A stretch of DNA of 64,000 nt, from assembly GCA_037176705.1 (NCBI GenBank), contig CM073896.1, forward strand, positions 22,394,708-22,458,707. The letters are read 5' to 3'. The number at the start of each line of letters is the position of its first letter. Positions within the stretch are counted from its first letter, which is position 1. Below are positions 21,051-32,470 of the stretch, piece after piece. The notes beneath the pieces were generated by a model. It saw only the letters and a program-made list of their open reading frames with translations. It was not told the DNA's origin and made no database searches. Source of the stretch: Molossus alvarezi. Lineage: Eukaryota; Chordata; Mammalia; Chiroptera; Molossidae. Both the position numbers and the translations under genes were made by a program.

Positions 21051-23124
21051 GAAAATAAGCATCTTTGTCCTTATATATTCACATACTATTTTGTGGAATA
21101 CTGCAGTATAAAAGAATCCCCATGTCCCTTACAGCTTTCTGTCTATGGTCTACAGATGAATTCTGATTGTGGTGGGTTTGTTTAAAGGATACACGGGCCT
21201 GGCTATTTTAACATTGGCTATAAACTCCCACGCGCTACGGTCCCAGGACTTACTCAGGAATTGAAATCATTCATTCATAGCAGTTGACAGTAGACTGTGT
21301 GTCATGCTTTGAAGTGTGCTTCTCAGGAAAACATGTCAATGGAAAGGGATTCTGTAATGATAGTCCCTGAGGTTGTCCTGTGTGCTTACCAACTGTGGAG
21401 GCAGACAATGTAGTCAATGATAAGACACATGCCTCATGATCGTCATTACCATCATTGCACAGATTCACGGCTGAGCCCGAGAGCCTGACTGGGGATAGGT
21501 GATGTGGAAGTAAACTCATTAAGCACATCAGCTTCACTTCACTGGTGATGGGAAGTAGCTCGGTCAGTGCTCATGCATGTCTGGCTGTTTTCTGTGACTC
21601 GGATAGTTTGAGTTGTAGGAAGATAAATATCCTCCAGATACCTGAGGGGAATTTAAAGTAAACAATGTAAGAATGCCTGTCTTGTAGCATTAGTTAAGTA
21701 ATTCTTCACTTTGTTTCCCATAGATGGAGGCTGGTGCTTCAATGGTTGAGCATGACAGACTGCAGTGTATTCGTGGGTTACTAAACACAAGTCTCTGGGC
21801 ATGTTTTGTCCTTAGCTCAGTCTCTCAGTGGGTTCCTTTGAATTCACACAGCCAGCTAATTGAATTTTGCTTGTGATTTAAAACATTTTTATTTGACTTT
21901 GTATTGTAGTTTTGTTGTTGTTGCTTATGTCTTAGTTTTGTCTTTTCAAAAAAATGTTTTTCCAGACTGATAGAAAGTTACAGGGAGGTGAGGGAATGAA
22001 GAAACCATGCAGGGCCCAGGGCACAAGGAGAGTTGAATGTTAGTCTGTAAGTTAAAATATACGTTTCAAGGTGTATTGGTACTGATGTCTCTGTATTGTA
22101 TGCATTTTAGTCTAATCTTCAAATGAGTATCTGAAAAAAAATGCAGTATTTTTAATTCTTAAATTTAAATATATGTATATATTTCCCCCCATAATATGTG
22201 TTTTCAGGAAAGTCCTCAGAAAACTTCCCATTTTCTATTTGCTTTACATACATTTTATTTTAATGATTGAAGTTTTTAAAGACTCTAGTATTAGGTTGCT
22301 TCCTAGAGATCGTAAGGATGACTCTTCTATGAATTGTAGGAATACCTCCTGAGATGTTTTTTAGAGGGTGCTGATTAAACATTTGCTTTCATATTTCAGG
22401 TCTTAAGAAACTTAATACCTTAGGGAGTGGGCTTATCTATTGTGGAATACTCTACTGAAGTAATAACATCATCTCTTACTTAAATGAGTCATAATTTTAT
22501 TCTATAAAACACCATTATATAGTAACTTTTATTTTTATGCTACCTTTTCATATACTGTGATAGCTTTTGTGCCTGTCCAAATACTATTTCTAATGTTAAA
22601 AGGTACTTTTACAGCAACCCCCAACATGTGACATGGGTTTCTGGTCCCTCCAGCATGTTTTATGAATGGACTCACTGTAGTTGGTCAGTATCTTCCTTAA
22701 AATATTTTATGTAGACATAAAAACAGTTTTCCAGACGTGATTTGTTAGGCACAAAGTATAAAAGAATGGTTGTTTGATTATTTTTATGAGTTACGATAGC
22801 TTTTACTGCAGCTGAATTTTGAACAGTTTTGTAACTAGATCATGCCATTAACTCACAGAGATTCTATTCAGATTATTATTATTATTTAACAGAACCATCT
22901 GGTAGGGCAAGTTTGAAATTGCATTTAACTTCTACTGATGAGGTTCAAAAATAACAGTGAATTAAACACAATAGAACTTTATTTTTCTCCCAGTAGAAAG
23001 ACTGGAATTAGGCGGCCCTGGCTTATGCTGTGGAGAAACCATAATGTAACGAGGGATATCAGTTCCTTCTTGCTTTGTGTTCTGCCATCTCTGATGCATT
23101 CTTTCCATTCTGTCATCACAAGAT
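21051..23124. other. Unique AT-rich DNA, nothing recognised
   Basis: About 2 kb with no assignable repeat, exon or RNA gene. A short (ATT)n run lies near 22873-22886. Confidence 0.45.
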
Positions 23125-23289
23125 AGTGTCTTTTTTTGAGAGAGATAAAGAGAAAATCATCAATTTTTTGTTCCACTTATTTAGGCCTTCAGTGATTGAT
23201 TCTTGTATGTACCCTCACTGGGGATTAAACCTACAACCTTGGTGTGTCAGAAGGCTGCTCTAACCTACTGAGCTACCCAGCCAGGGCTC
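23125..23289 (-). mobile_element. Older tRNA-derived SINE, different from VES
   Basis: The head is at right ('gagctacccagccagggct'), preceded by 'ggattaaacctacaacct' and 'caattttttgttccactta'. The body motif 'ttgttccacttattta' is not found in the VES copies here, and the element is more diverged. It fits an older bat tRNA-SINE lineage. I am unsure of its proper name. Confidence 0.7.
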
Positions 23290-25285
23290 ACAGAATAGGT
23301 TCTTGACACTAAATATTATGATCACCTGGTCTACATTTCTCTAAATGATTTATTCTGTGTCCCTTTGGACAGAATTATTTAATTGTATCTTGTACATTTA
23401 TATTTCTTTGTGCACACAGATATATTTAAATCATAAAAATATATTTTCAAGGATTAAAAACATTGGATTATTGCTAATAGTATTCTGCTTTTATACTTGC
23501 TCATGTTTTAATAAGCTATTCTCTGACTGCAAGGTATATCACAGGAAAGTCAGCTGTCTCTTGGGAAGGGATAGTAGCATAAATTGTGACTTCCATTTTT
23601 TTCATCAGAATAAATTGAAACAACAAACTTATGTGACAGAATTTACAACTACAGTTCAAAGATAGTAACTATCATGTGTCTATGTTACATTGTAAATAAA
23701 ATAGCATATTTTGTTCAAAGCATGTGCTTTAATTTGGGGGAATCTTCTTTACCAAGAAAATATACTCACTATATTACTTTATTTGATTTTTAAAACTGTC
23801 AATGTTCTTGCTATCATTATTATTTTGAAAGTAACATCATCTGTTCTGCTTATGTTCTCTTTTTTCACCAATCCAAAATAACTCTTCGCTCTTCATTTTG
23901 CTTCATTCTTGTAAGTCTTGTCCCTGACCTTGCCTTCTGTCACTAGATTACAAGTGTTTGCAAGTAGACATATGTTCTCAGCATGTTTCACTGAATAGCT
24001 ATTTCTGGCCTCTGCTAATGTATGATTATATTTATTGGGTGATCAAGTTTCAATAGCAATCCGGAGTAGGCTTCTATTCTTATCTCGCTGAAATGCTCAC
24101 CTACACGATTCTCCAAAGACTCAGCCAGACTCAGGCAGCAGTGTGATGATGATCCTGAGGTCTCAGAGGAAAATAATAATTTCCCATGGTTATGAGAGGG
24201 GGAAAAGAGGTGCAAGGACCATCATATCATTCATGAGCCCTTTTGCCCTACTGCCTGATGCTATATTGTCCAGGGAAAGGTACAATTAAAAGAGAACTAG
24301 AAAGTAAGTTTTATATCATTGTATAGGGCATATGAACTGATGGCAACCCTATGAGGGGGGTTCTGTTAGCTCTGATTCAGATCAAAGAGTTTAAATGATT
24401 TTTTATTTGCTAATATAGTTTTTCTTTTCTCCCATCACCATTTACCACTCTCTATACCCTCTTCCACTCCTCCCCAAACACCCCTCCACGCACAATAAAG
24501 TCTGCATTTATGTGAAGCATACAGGAGCAAAGATGAAATTACCATGTACAGACAATCAGTGTTAGAGCATTTGGGAGCCTCTGATCATTAGTGGCTAATG
24601 GCATTAAAGCATGCCTTTCTTTTATAACTTTTAGTTGCAGGGTAACTGAGAATAATACCTCCCAAACTATATTTCATGGGCATCTGTATGCCTTAGGAAA
24701 ATAATAGGTATTTCATGACATTAACAAAAAAAAAGAATTCCACAGTCAGATTCAAGGAAATAGTACATACTACATCTGTTCTTAATATCAGGGCATATGA
24801 CTAGTAATACAACCCTCTGAAGAGCAAACACAGGCCTAGATAAACTATTCTAGGTTATATTGACCTTGTTTCTAAGTTGGACAACGTGAGATCTAAAGTA
24901 TAGATATCACCAACCTAGTTCTATAAAGTACATTCTGAAAATGCATAAATTAGAAAGAGAAAGTTATTTTCTCTTGTGGTATTTAACAGTTTGCTCCCAG
25001 TTTTTATTATTTCTATCATGCACTTTACATTGCATGATGCAATGCTTGTTCTTAGAGATCCCCTTCTCACTTTTCCTCATGAGACCCCAAAATGTGACTT
25101 TTTGTGTCCCTGAGGACACCGAGGGTCTCTTTACTTATACATTATTGCATGAAGGTTGTAGTTCAGATCTTCCCTTAAGTTCAGGATTAAGAAAGCAGGC
25201 AAATAGCAAAATTCTAGGCCCCCTGTTTATTTAATATTGACTATGTAATAAATAATGTAAAGCAGTTAGTAACTTCAGACTATTA
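23290..25285. other. Unique AT-rich DNA; possible L1 trace
   Basis: 24400-24490 ('cccatcaccatttaccactc', 'accctcttccactcctcccc') may be a diverged L1 3'UTR on the minus strand. It is too weak to list separately. Open frames of about 100 codons at 23345-23665 and 24941-25234 are hydrophobic or low-complexity and unsupported. Confidence 0.4.
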
Positions 25286-25289
25286 TGAG

Positions 25290-25448
25290 AATGGGTGAGT
25301 TGATCCTGGAGGAGGTACAGCACGGAGGACCACTTCATGGCTGCCCAGTATGATTTGCCGGATGTGATCAAGGTTGTCTTCACGGCATCCATCCACTGGA
25401 GACGTCACATGCAAATCAGCACGTTTAAGGTCTGAATTTTTCAATAAA
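25290..25448 (+). pseudogene. Possible fragment of a retrocopied transcript
   Basis: This stretch is clearly richer in GC than its flanks. One plus frame from 25306 reads 42 codons without a stop, ending 'TFKV' then TGA at 25433-25435, and a canonical AATAAA follows at 25442-25447. A coding end followed so closely by a polyadenylation signal would suit a decayed retrocopy, but no poly-A tract or target-site duplication follows and I do not recognise the peptide. Confidence 0.25.
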
Positions 25449-27189
25449 GATGACTATATAACACTGTATAATGTCTAATATTCTAAACTGATTTGTCCCA
25501 AAGGACTTTATCCTTAAAAAGAAAAACAAAAAAAAAACACCATAATAAGCATCTCATGGGACTGCCCTCATTTCATTGATTGTGATTTGAGTAATGTTGA
25601 CTTAAAATATATAGATTACTATGTTGATGTCATAGTAGGATTGCCCACCTAAAGATATTTTATTGGTTTAAAATCTACCTATATGAAAAATTGAGAAATT
25701 ATTATTTTTTTAATGGCGTATGCATTTAGCTCATCAGATGACAGAGGAAATAGTAACACCTAACAAACTGAAATCTTTGCTCAGGCAAGAGGAAGGAGGG
25801 AAGAGAGTTTGATAAAGAAAGGGTACACATTTCCTGACTTCTTTAATGCCACGTAGGCCGTGTTATACACCTTAGTGGCCACCCAGAGCTTTTATCTTGC
25901 TTCTCTCATCGTGCTCCTAAGGTCCAAAATGTATGTGAGAATCATATCTCAAAGGAGAAGGGAAAGATGTCATTATCCTCTGAAATACAGGAGATAAAGT
26001 CTTCAGTGACTAAACTCTACAAATATATATAGCTTTCAAAATACTGCGATAAAACCTTTTTCTTAAATTCAGGATTTGAGTTCCCAGTCCACACATATGT
26101 ATACACACACACACACACACACACACAGAAGCATTATTCTAATTGAAAGGTTTTTAATTGCTCACCTTGAGATGACCTTCCTGCTTTGATACTGCCTCAG
26201 ACAACAATCTTCTTGTATAAATGGTACAATGACCATTTACTTCCTTTAGTTTTATACAAGGTGGTCTCAAAGAATGGGGTAACTGAGAATTTTAATATGA
26301 TTTAAATTAACATTAATTTTTTGTCTTTCCTCTATATAACTTATAAATTTCATATTAAAGCATTTCTTGCTCTTCTTTTTTCTCTAAAAAACAGCATCTA
26401 ATATACCACCCAAACAGCCATGCTTTTCTGTGGAGCACCATGTACATTTTAAAATTTGAATGTAAACAACGAAACACTTTTGTATTTTGTGGTTTGAGTG
26501 TGTGTGTGTTGTGTGTATTTATCCATGAAAGAATGGATATTAAATCAAGCAGAATTTCTACATAAACTGTAAATGGTTTGGCTGGACTTGCATTATAAAT
26601 GAATTTCTGGCCAAATGAGATCTTGTAAGGGATTTTTCTTGGTATGTGTTGGTCTTAAGCTTGAGTTTTAAGATGTCAATTTTTTTTTTCTCACTTATTT
26701 ACAGAAAAAAAGGAGGGTGGGGTAGAATGGAATATACACCTGGCAGGTGTCATAAAATTAAACTCGTTGTAATTATCAGGCTTTTTAAAGTTAAAATTTC
26801 AAGAAATGAAGGTTAATATGAAATATGTTTTCAGACTTTCAAGCAGGTGATGCCGTGGTTCACAGTCTAATTTTGCTGTTCACACTGAGCATAAATGGGT
26901 TAATGCAGTATTTCACATCAGTTCAGTTAGTGGCCCTGTTTTGTATTCACTTAAAAATTTGCTACAAAGGTGAATACTACTATGCCAGGATGTGTTTAAA
27001 AAATGTTGACATTTTTAAGCTTAACGGATAAGCTTATTTATAAGCTAATGATTATGATGATTATCTCCTCTTCCATTCGATTAACATTTTGTCTTAAGTT
27101 CTTTTGGTTTTGGGTATTTTCATCTATAGATTTATATCTACTAGATGATAAGGTCACATTTGTCATGTTATTATAGTCTCAGGTTCTTG
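25449..27189. other. Unique AT-rich DNA with a CA microsatellite
   Basis: No gene recognised. 26825-27025 is moderately complex, repeat-free sequence with a 68-codon open frame lacking any signature. The CA array is listed separately. Confidence 0.4.
26101..26127 (+). repeat. (CA)n microsatellite
   Basis: About twelve CA units, starting after 'atgtat'. Confidence 0.95.
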
Positions 27190-27262
27190 TGTTTTATTTT
27201 CAGCATCTTTGTGCATTGCACATAATTGGTGCTTAATAAATAATTGTTGAATGAATGAACTT
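27190..27262 (+). repeat. L2 LINE 3' end
   Basis: 'attggtgcttaataaataat' followed by 'tgttgaatgaatgaac' is the typical L2 3' terminus. Confidence 0.75.
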
Positions 27263-27804
27263 TATTTATTTATGTTTATCTTCCAATGTGTCTCTCTATT
27301 ATTTATCTATCTGTTGCATGCCCTCTGCCATCTCAGCATCGTAAATCTACAGTCACAGATGTTAGAATGCACTACTTCCCGGTATAATGAAAGATGCCAA
27401 ATTCAGAGATCTGAGTCAAAATGGGAGCAGTAATGAAGGTTAATATTTTGGTAAACATGCTGGAAACCTTATGTTTGCCTTAGTCTCCTTTCACAGACCA
27501 GATAATTCATGATTTGGCTAGAATAAGAAGGTCTATTTCCCAGTGTGTGTCCTTATACAAATAGACATAAATGAAAATAATTCATGCTGATTATGTCATA
27601 TATGATATTAAAGTAACATTATTATAATAGTTAAAGAATGGTTTCCAACAGATCAGGAAAACATTTAAAATTGTTAGCCTTAAAATATAAGTTACATTAG
27701 GAACACATAATGCACTTGGGAGATCTCTTGGATGCATCTCAAAGACAAAGATACTTGTTTAGATCAACTGAAATTGAGTGTGAATTTTTACCAAATAAAG
27801 AAGG
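27263..27804. other. Unique DNA, nothing recognised
   Basis: No repeat or gene could be assigned. Confidence 0.4.
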
Positions 27805-28130
27805 TACATGTATTGGTCAGAATAGACTAAGTTATTTTGCAAGAATAAGTATCCTTAAAGTTTCAGAGACTGAAACAACAGTTTGCCCCTTGTCCACATG
27901 CATGCTCTTTGTGGACTGCCTGTGGGCCTCTGGGCAGGGTGCTCAGCAACCCAGGGTCAGAGATTAGCCACCGTACAGAATGCTGCTGGTCCTGGTGCCA
28001 GAGGGAAATGAGAAATCTGAAGGGTCTGACATCAACAACTCAGAGGCAAGCATAACTTTGGTTACTAGATTCTATCTAACCTCAAGAAAGCCAGGAGACA
28101 ATAACATAATATGATCCCATAAGGTAGGGA
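27805..28130. repeat. Diverged ancient interspersed repeat, family not assigned
   Basis: 'tattggtcagaatagactaa' and 'gttattttgcaagaataagt', followed by 'gactgaaacaacagtttgcc', resemble a common old mammalian repeat with 'ggtcagaatagactaggtta'. The right part ('cagaatgctgctgg...') is less certain. Confidence 0.5.
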
Positions 28131-28264
28131 ATGGGAAATAATATTTATGATCATCACAGTATATGTGAGATGATCACCCATAAAACATGTACTACATGGT
28201 ATATATTTAAGGAGCACCTTAGAATGGATTCCATTTTCTAGACTAGCTACAGCTGAGTTAATGA

Positions 28265-28545
28265 GTCCATAGAACAGCCTGTCTGAGGGGAGGGGGGAAG
28301 AGAGACTGGATGGAAGAAGGTGAAAGGATTAGCTAAAGAACATATATGTATAACCCATAGACACAAACAACAGTGTAGTGATGGCCAGAGGGCACAGGGA
28401 CAGGGGCTGGATGGAGGTGGGCAAAGAGGGGAAAATGGGGATATCTGTAATAGTGTCAAGAGTAAAAATAAAGTAAAATAAATAAATAAGGCTAAAAATA
28501 ATAAAAAGAACAAGAATAATTTTTAAAAACAAGAATTAGTGATTA
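28265..28545 (+). repeat. L1 3'UTR fragment
   Basis: The complement of the L1 3' ends elsewhere in the window: 'taacccatagacacaaacaa', 'agtgatggccagagggcaca', 'ctgtaatagtgtcaagagta', then an A-rich tail with 'aataaagtaaaataaataa'. It is a severely 5'-truncated L1 in plus orientation. Confidence 0.8.
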
Positions 28546-28573
28546 CTAACAAGGACACATGGCATGTGAATGG

Positions 28574-28800
28574 ACATGTTATGGCCCCAAGTTGCTCAGT
28601 TGGTGGGTGTCATCCCATGCACCAGGAAGTCGCCAGTTTGATTCCTGGTCAGGGCACATGCCTGAGTTGCAGGCTCCATCCCCAGTAGGGGGTGTGCAGG
28701 AGGCAGCTGATTGATGTTCCACTTTCTCATCAATATTTCTCTCTCTCTCCACCCCCTCCCATTCAGTCTCTCTAAAATATAATTAACTATTAAAAATGAT
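28574..28800 (+). mobile_element. VES-type SINE, short subfamily
   Basis: The head 'ggccccaagttgctcagttg' and B-box 'agtttgattcctggtcag' are followed by 'aggaggcagctgattgatg', a TC-rich body and an A-rich end. More diverged in the head than most copies, and no clear target-site duplication. Confidence 0.88.
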
Positions 28801-29082
28801 AAAAAATAGATGTTTTGCAAAGACAATGAAAAAGAATGGTTAGTGTGTGAACCTTGACTCAAATCCACAAGGGTGAAGGCTCCAGTTTGCATATGTTGAT
28901 TTTCATTTTAGCTGTTTCTCATAGAGGCAACTCTAATGTCCTCCAAAGTGACCAGCTAAAGGGAATTAATTGTTCAATAATGACTACTGATTCTCCATAA
29001 TAGTACAGAGGTGTTGCCTCCTGGAATAAGAAAACACAACAACAGATTAACAGACATAGAGAAATAGAACATATAAATGCCT

Positions 29083-29200
29083 TGAGGTGTGAAGACCAGC
29101 TATTTTGTGTGAAATAAAAGGGTCTTTCACTGGGAACAAACTCACCGAACGCAAAAAAAAAAAAAAAAAAAAAAAAAGAAAGAAAAAGAGAAAAGTATAG
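29083..29200 (+). mobile_element. Short poly-A retrocopy of unknown origin
   Basis: About 70 bases of unknown sequence contain AATAAA at 29113-29118. They are followed by a 25-base A run (29153-29177) and a G-interrupted A-rich end to about 29195. An 8-bp repeat 'aaatgcct' lies at 29075-29082 and 29201-29208, extending imperfectly to 'tat-a-aaatgcct'. This is the layout of a very 5'-truncated, L1-mobilised retrocopy. The source transcript is not recognised. Confidence 0.5.
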
Positions 29201-29208
29201 AAATGCCT

Positions 29209-29742
29209 CATTTTTTCATAGAACTGAGTAAGCCAATTATTTGACCAGGTGGTCTTGTCCAGCTTATTGTCATGTCCAACTTTTTCCTTTTCTTCTTCAG
29301 AGACTTCTAGCCATACCAGAAGCATATGCAATTATGATCATCTAGGCTTAGAAAAGCATGAATAAAGCCATCTAACCTCACTGTTGCTCAGGTTAGACCA
29401 AACCATGTCACCAGACAGATGACGGTTTGCCTTATATAGGGAAGTCCAAGAAAAAGAGTTCTAGTAACGTACCTTCATTTATCAACACACATTTACTTAG
29501 TGTATCCTCAATATAGAGAAATCTTCAGAAAATGTGTTACTGATGACTCTTAAGGCTGTAGCTGAGTGAGATGAAACCTAACATGTCTGGCACATATAAT
29601 GTGACATTTGAAACTATCAACATGGAGGGAGTCACTTGGTTACTATTAGGGAAGGACTGTTGGACCAGATGAACAGACCATGCGTCACTCCCTGCGTGGT
29701 ATTAGTTACATCTGTTTAGACAGTCTGTACCTTTCAGTGTTT
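29209..29742. other. Unique DNA, nothing recognised
   Basis: No repeat or gene could be assigned. Confidence 0.4.
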
Positions 29743-29755
29743 TGAATGGCTCTAA

Positions 29756-30028
29756 GTTTTGTTTTGTTTTTTATCCTCACCCGAGGACATTTTTTCCATT
29801 TTTTTTGTTCAGGTAGAGTGGGAGGGAGAGAGAGAGGAAGAGAGAGAGAGAGAGAGAGCAAGAGAGAGAGAGAAACATCGAAGTGAAAGGGACACATCGA
29901 GTGGCTGCCACTCCAACCAGGGCCGGGGACAAACTGCAACCAAGGTACGTGCCCTTCGCGGGAACCAAACCCTGGTGTCTCGGGACCACAGGCCGATGCT
30001 CTAACCGCTGAGCCAAACTGGCCAGGGC
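29756..30028 (-). mobile_element. VES-type SINE, long subfamily
   Basis: Complete element with its head at right ('gagccaaactggccagggc') and a tail hairpin region at 29773-29788 (atcctcacccgaggac, outer pair mismatched). The GA-rich body has expanded ('agagagagagagagagag'). The 13-bp duplication 'tgaatggctctaa' at 29743-29755 and 30029-30041 is perfect. Confidence 0.95.
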
Positions 30029-30041
30029 TGAATGGCTCTAA

Positions 30042-31079
30042 TTTTTTAAATAAATTTTAGAAGAATAATATTCTATGTAGTTAAATATTCTTCAGGAGTG
30101 TGGAACACCATCTGAAATCATTTCTTACTAACTCTATATTTAATTAAATAAGTTGGTGTACTTTTATATTATTGCTGTTTGATGTACAAAATAATGAATA
30201 ATAGATGAAGAGGACATTTATAGTTACATTTCTATGTTATTTACAGACCAGGTCAACAATACTTATATTGTAGTCATAATCCTTTTATTTCTAGATGTTA
30301 GTATGAAAAATGAATGTTGTCAAAGATATGAATATGATTCAGACTATGGAAAAAAATTCATATGTATCTGTAGTGAAAATGTCTAAATATATCAGTGCAT
30401 GGTAAGTGTTTTTTAAAGAAAAAAAGAAACATGCTCATCAAACTGGATGAGAAAGGTTAAGGCACTTTGGTTACATTTATTATATTCATTTATGAAAAAA
30501 ATCTCTAAAGTGAAATTAAATTATATATATGTTTATATTTATATTAGAATATTCAGACATTTCAAAATTGTATAAGTGATGCAATATAATGTAAAATGTG
30601 TGGTCATGGAAATTTTCTGATATGCTTTACCTCTTTATATTTTACCCCTTAACTGTTTTTACTTCCTTTATTTATATAATCTACACAGACTGCATTTTTC
30701 TGCCTCTTGTTCTGTTAAATCTCTTCCCCACTGCAATTTTCAGTTCCCTGTGGCTAAGTGGTTTGGAGCAGGAAAAAATAAAAGCCAACTAAATTTCTCC
30801 CTCGAGATTGGATATTAGAGACACCAGTTCTCTTTGCTTTACATTTTGCTCCTGTTATTTTTCTTCGTTTCTGTCATTTTCTTCCTACATTTACTTTCGC
30901 ATGTATGTGAGATATCTTTAGGTGTGGAAAAGGTAAGCCCTTTCTAGAATAAAGTGTTTATTGTAATTCATTTCATTTCTCTTATCAAAAGAAATATGCC
31001 AACATGTCGTATAATCTACATACATTTATTCATCAGCACAATTTAAAACATATAGTCATGTTTACTGGCAAATTAAAAG
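30042..31079. other. Unique AT-rich DNA
   Basis: About 1 kb of AT-rich sequence with no assignable repeat or gene. Confidence 0.45.
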
Positions 31080-31185
31080 TAAATATTTGCTGAGCATTTA
31101 TATGTGAGAACTGTTAATACTGTGCTAAGTGTAGTGGGTATTGCAGAGATAATCAAAATTCATTTTATGCCACAAGAGATTATTT
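31080..31185 (-). repeat. L2-like 3' end, reverse orientation
   Basis: 'atatttgctgagcatttata' and 'ctgttaatactgtgctaag', then 'ggtattgcagagataatc', follow the reverse complement of the L2 3' end ('atttattgagcacctactat'). Confidence 0.55.
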
Positions 31186-31195
31186 AATGATGAAT

Positions 31196-31304
31196 GTATA
31201 TATATGTTATATATCTATATCTATATATCTATATCTATATCTATATCTATATCTATATCTATATCTATATCTATCTATATCTATATCTATATCTATATTT
31301 ATAG
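31196..31304 (+). repeat. (ATATCT)n / (TATC)n microsatellite
   Basis: About 100 bases of ATATCT units with TATC variants. It keeps one plus frame open as alternating Tyr, Leu, Ile and Ser, which is an artefact of the repeat and not a protein. Confidence 0.97.
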
Positions 31305-31484
31305 TATTAATTGTAATACTATATAAACATTGTTTTGGGGCCTCTCGGAATAAAATTACAAAATATTATTGTAGTGCAAGGGAAAGAAGTATTATTGTTC
31401 CTCTTAATTAACTTAGCATTTCAGAGGAGACAGTTTAATGGATAGTCTGGTTCTATTTAAATTAGTATTTAGCTTTGCTTAAGA

Positions 31485-32250
31485 ATATGTGTGCCACAGC
31501 AAAGGAAACCGTCAAGAAAACAATACAATGTACTGGTCTCCTCAAAAAATAAAAAATGGAACTGCCTTATGACCCAGTGATTCCACTTCTGGGTGTGTAT
31601 CTAAAGAAACTCAAAACACTAATTCAAAAGAATTATGCACCCCTATATTTATTTATTGCAACATTATTTATAATAGCCAAGATATGGAAGCAACCCAAGT
31701 GCCCATCATTATCAATAAATGGATAGATAAAAGTGGTGGTACATATATACAATGAAATATTACTTGACCATAAAATGAACAAAATCTCACCCTTTGTGAA
31801 AGAATGGATGGACCTAGAGGACATTATGTTAAATGAAATAAGTCAGGCAGAGAAGACAAATAGCATGTGATTTTACTTATATGTAGAATTTAAGGAACAA
31901 AATAAATGAATAAACAGAATTGAAACAGATTCATAGATACAGAAAACAGACTGATGGTTGGCAGAGGGGACAGGGTTGATGATGGACAGGGTAAAAAAGA
32001 TAAAGGGATTAAGAAGTACAGATTGGAAGTTTCAAAATAGTCATGGGGTTGCAAACTACAGCATAGGGAATATAGTTAACAATATTGTGATAACTATTTA
32101 TGGTGCTAAGAGGGTACTGGAAATATCAGGGGGGACACTTTGTAAAGTATATGATTATCTAACCACTATGCTGTACACCTGAAACTAGTATTCAATAATA
32201 TTGAATGTAAGCTATAATTAAAAAATAAAATTAAGAAAATAATAATTTTG
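31485..32250 (+). repeat. L1 LINE 3' end (older, plus strand)
   Basis: Typical end of ORF2 and 3'UTR: 'acagcaaaggaaaccgtcaa', 'atgacccagtgattccactt', 'aatagccaagatatggaagc', 'ttaaatgaaataagtcaggc', 'atgctgtacacctgaaact' and an A-rich tail near 32220-32245. ORF2 is broken by stops. It is 5'-truncated near 31490, and its 3'UTR differs from the younger bat L1s at 6865 and 40637. Confidence 0.88.
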
Positions 32251-32404
32251 CCCTATAGAACTGACTTGCTTCTTCTGGTTTTATGTTATTTTTTCTTTGA
32301 ATTGTTTCCATGTTATTTTAATGCCTTTCTGATGATCACTGAATAGTCCCACGCACTGCGTGCTCTCTACCTTTAAAACAAAATAAAGCAACTCCACAGG
32401 TCTA

Positions 32405-32470
32405 TCACTTTCTTTTTTCTTTTATTATTAATTTATTTTTGTTACAGATGTTTCTCCCCACCCTCAGACC
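32405..32470 (-). repeat. Very short L1 3' end
   Basis: 'ttattattaatttattttt' followed by 'gttacagatgtttctcccc' matches the first bases of the 3' ends at 6885 and 40650. Only about 60 bases can be attributed to L1. Confidence 0.6.

Noticed and set aside
31196..31304. Regularly spaced repeats resembling a CRISPR array
   Set aside because: A pure ATATCT/TATC microsatellite without unique spacers. The same applies to the GATA array at 39775-39895.
31187..31411. Open frame of alternating Tyr, Leu, Ile and Ser
   Set aside because: It is the translation of a microsatellite. The similar minus-strand frame at 39680-39961 is the GATA array.
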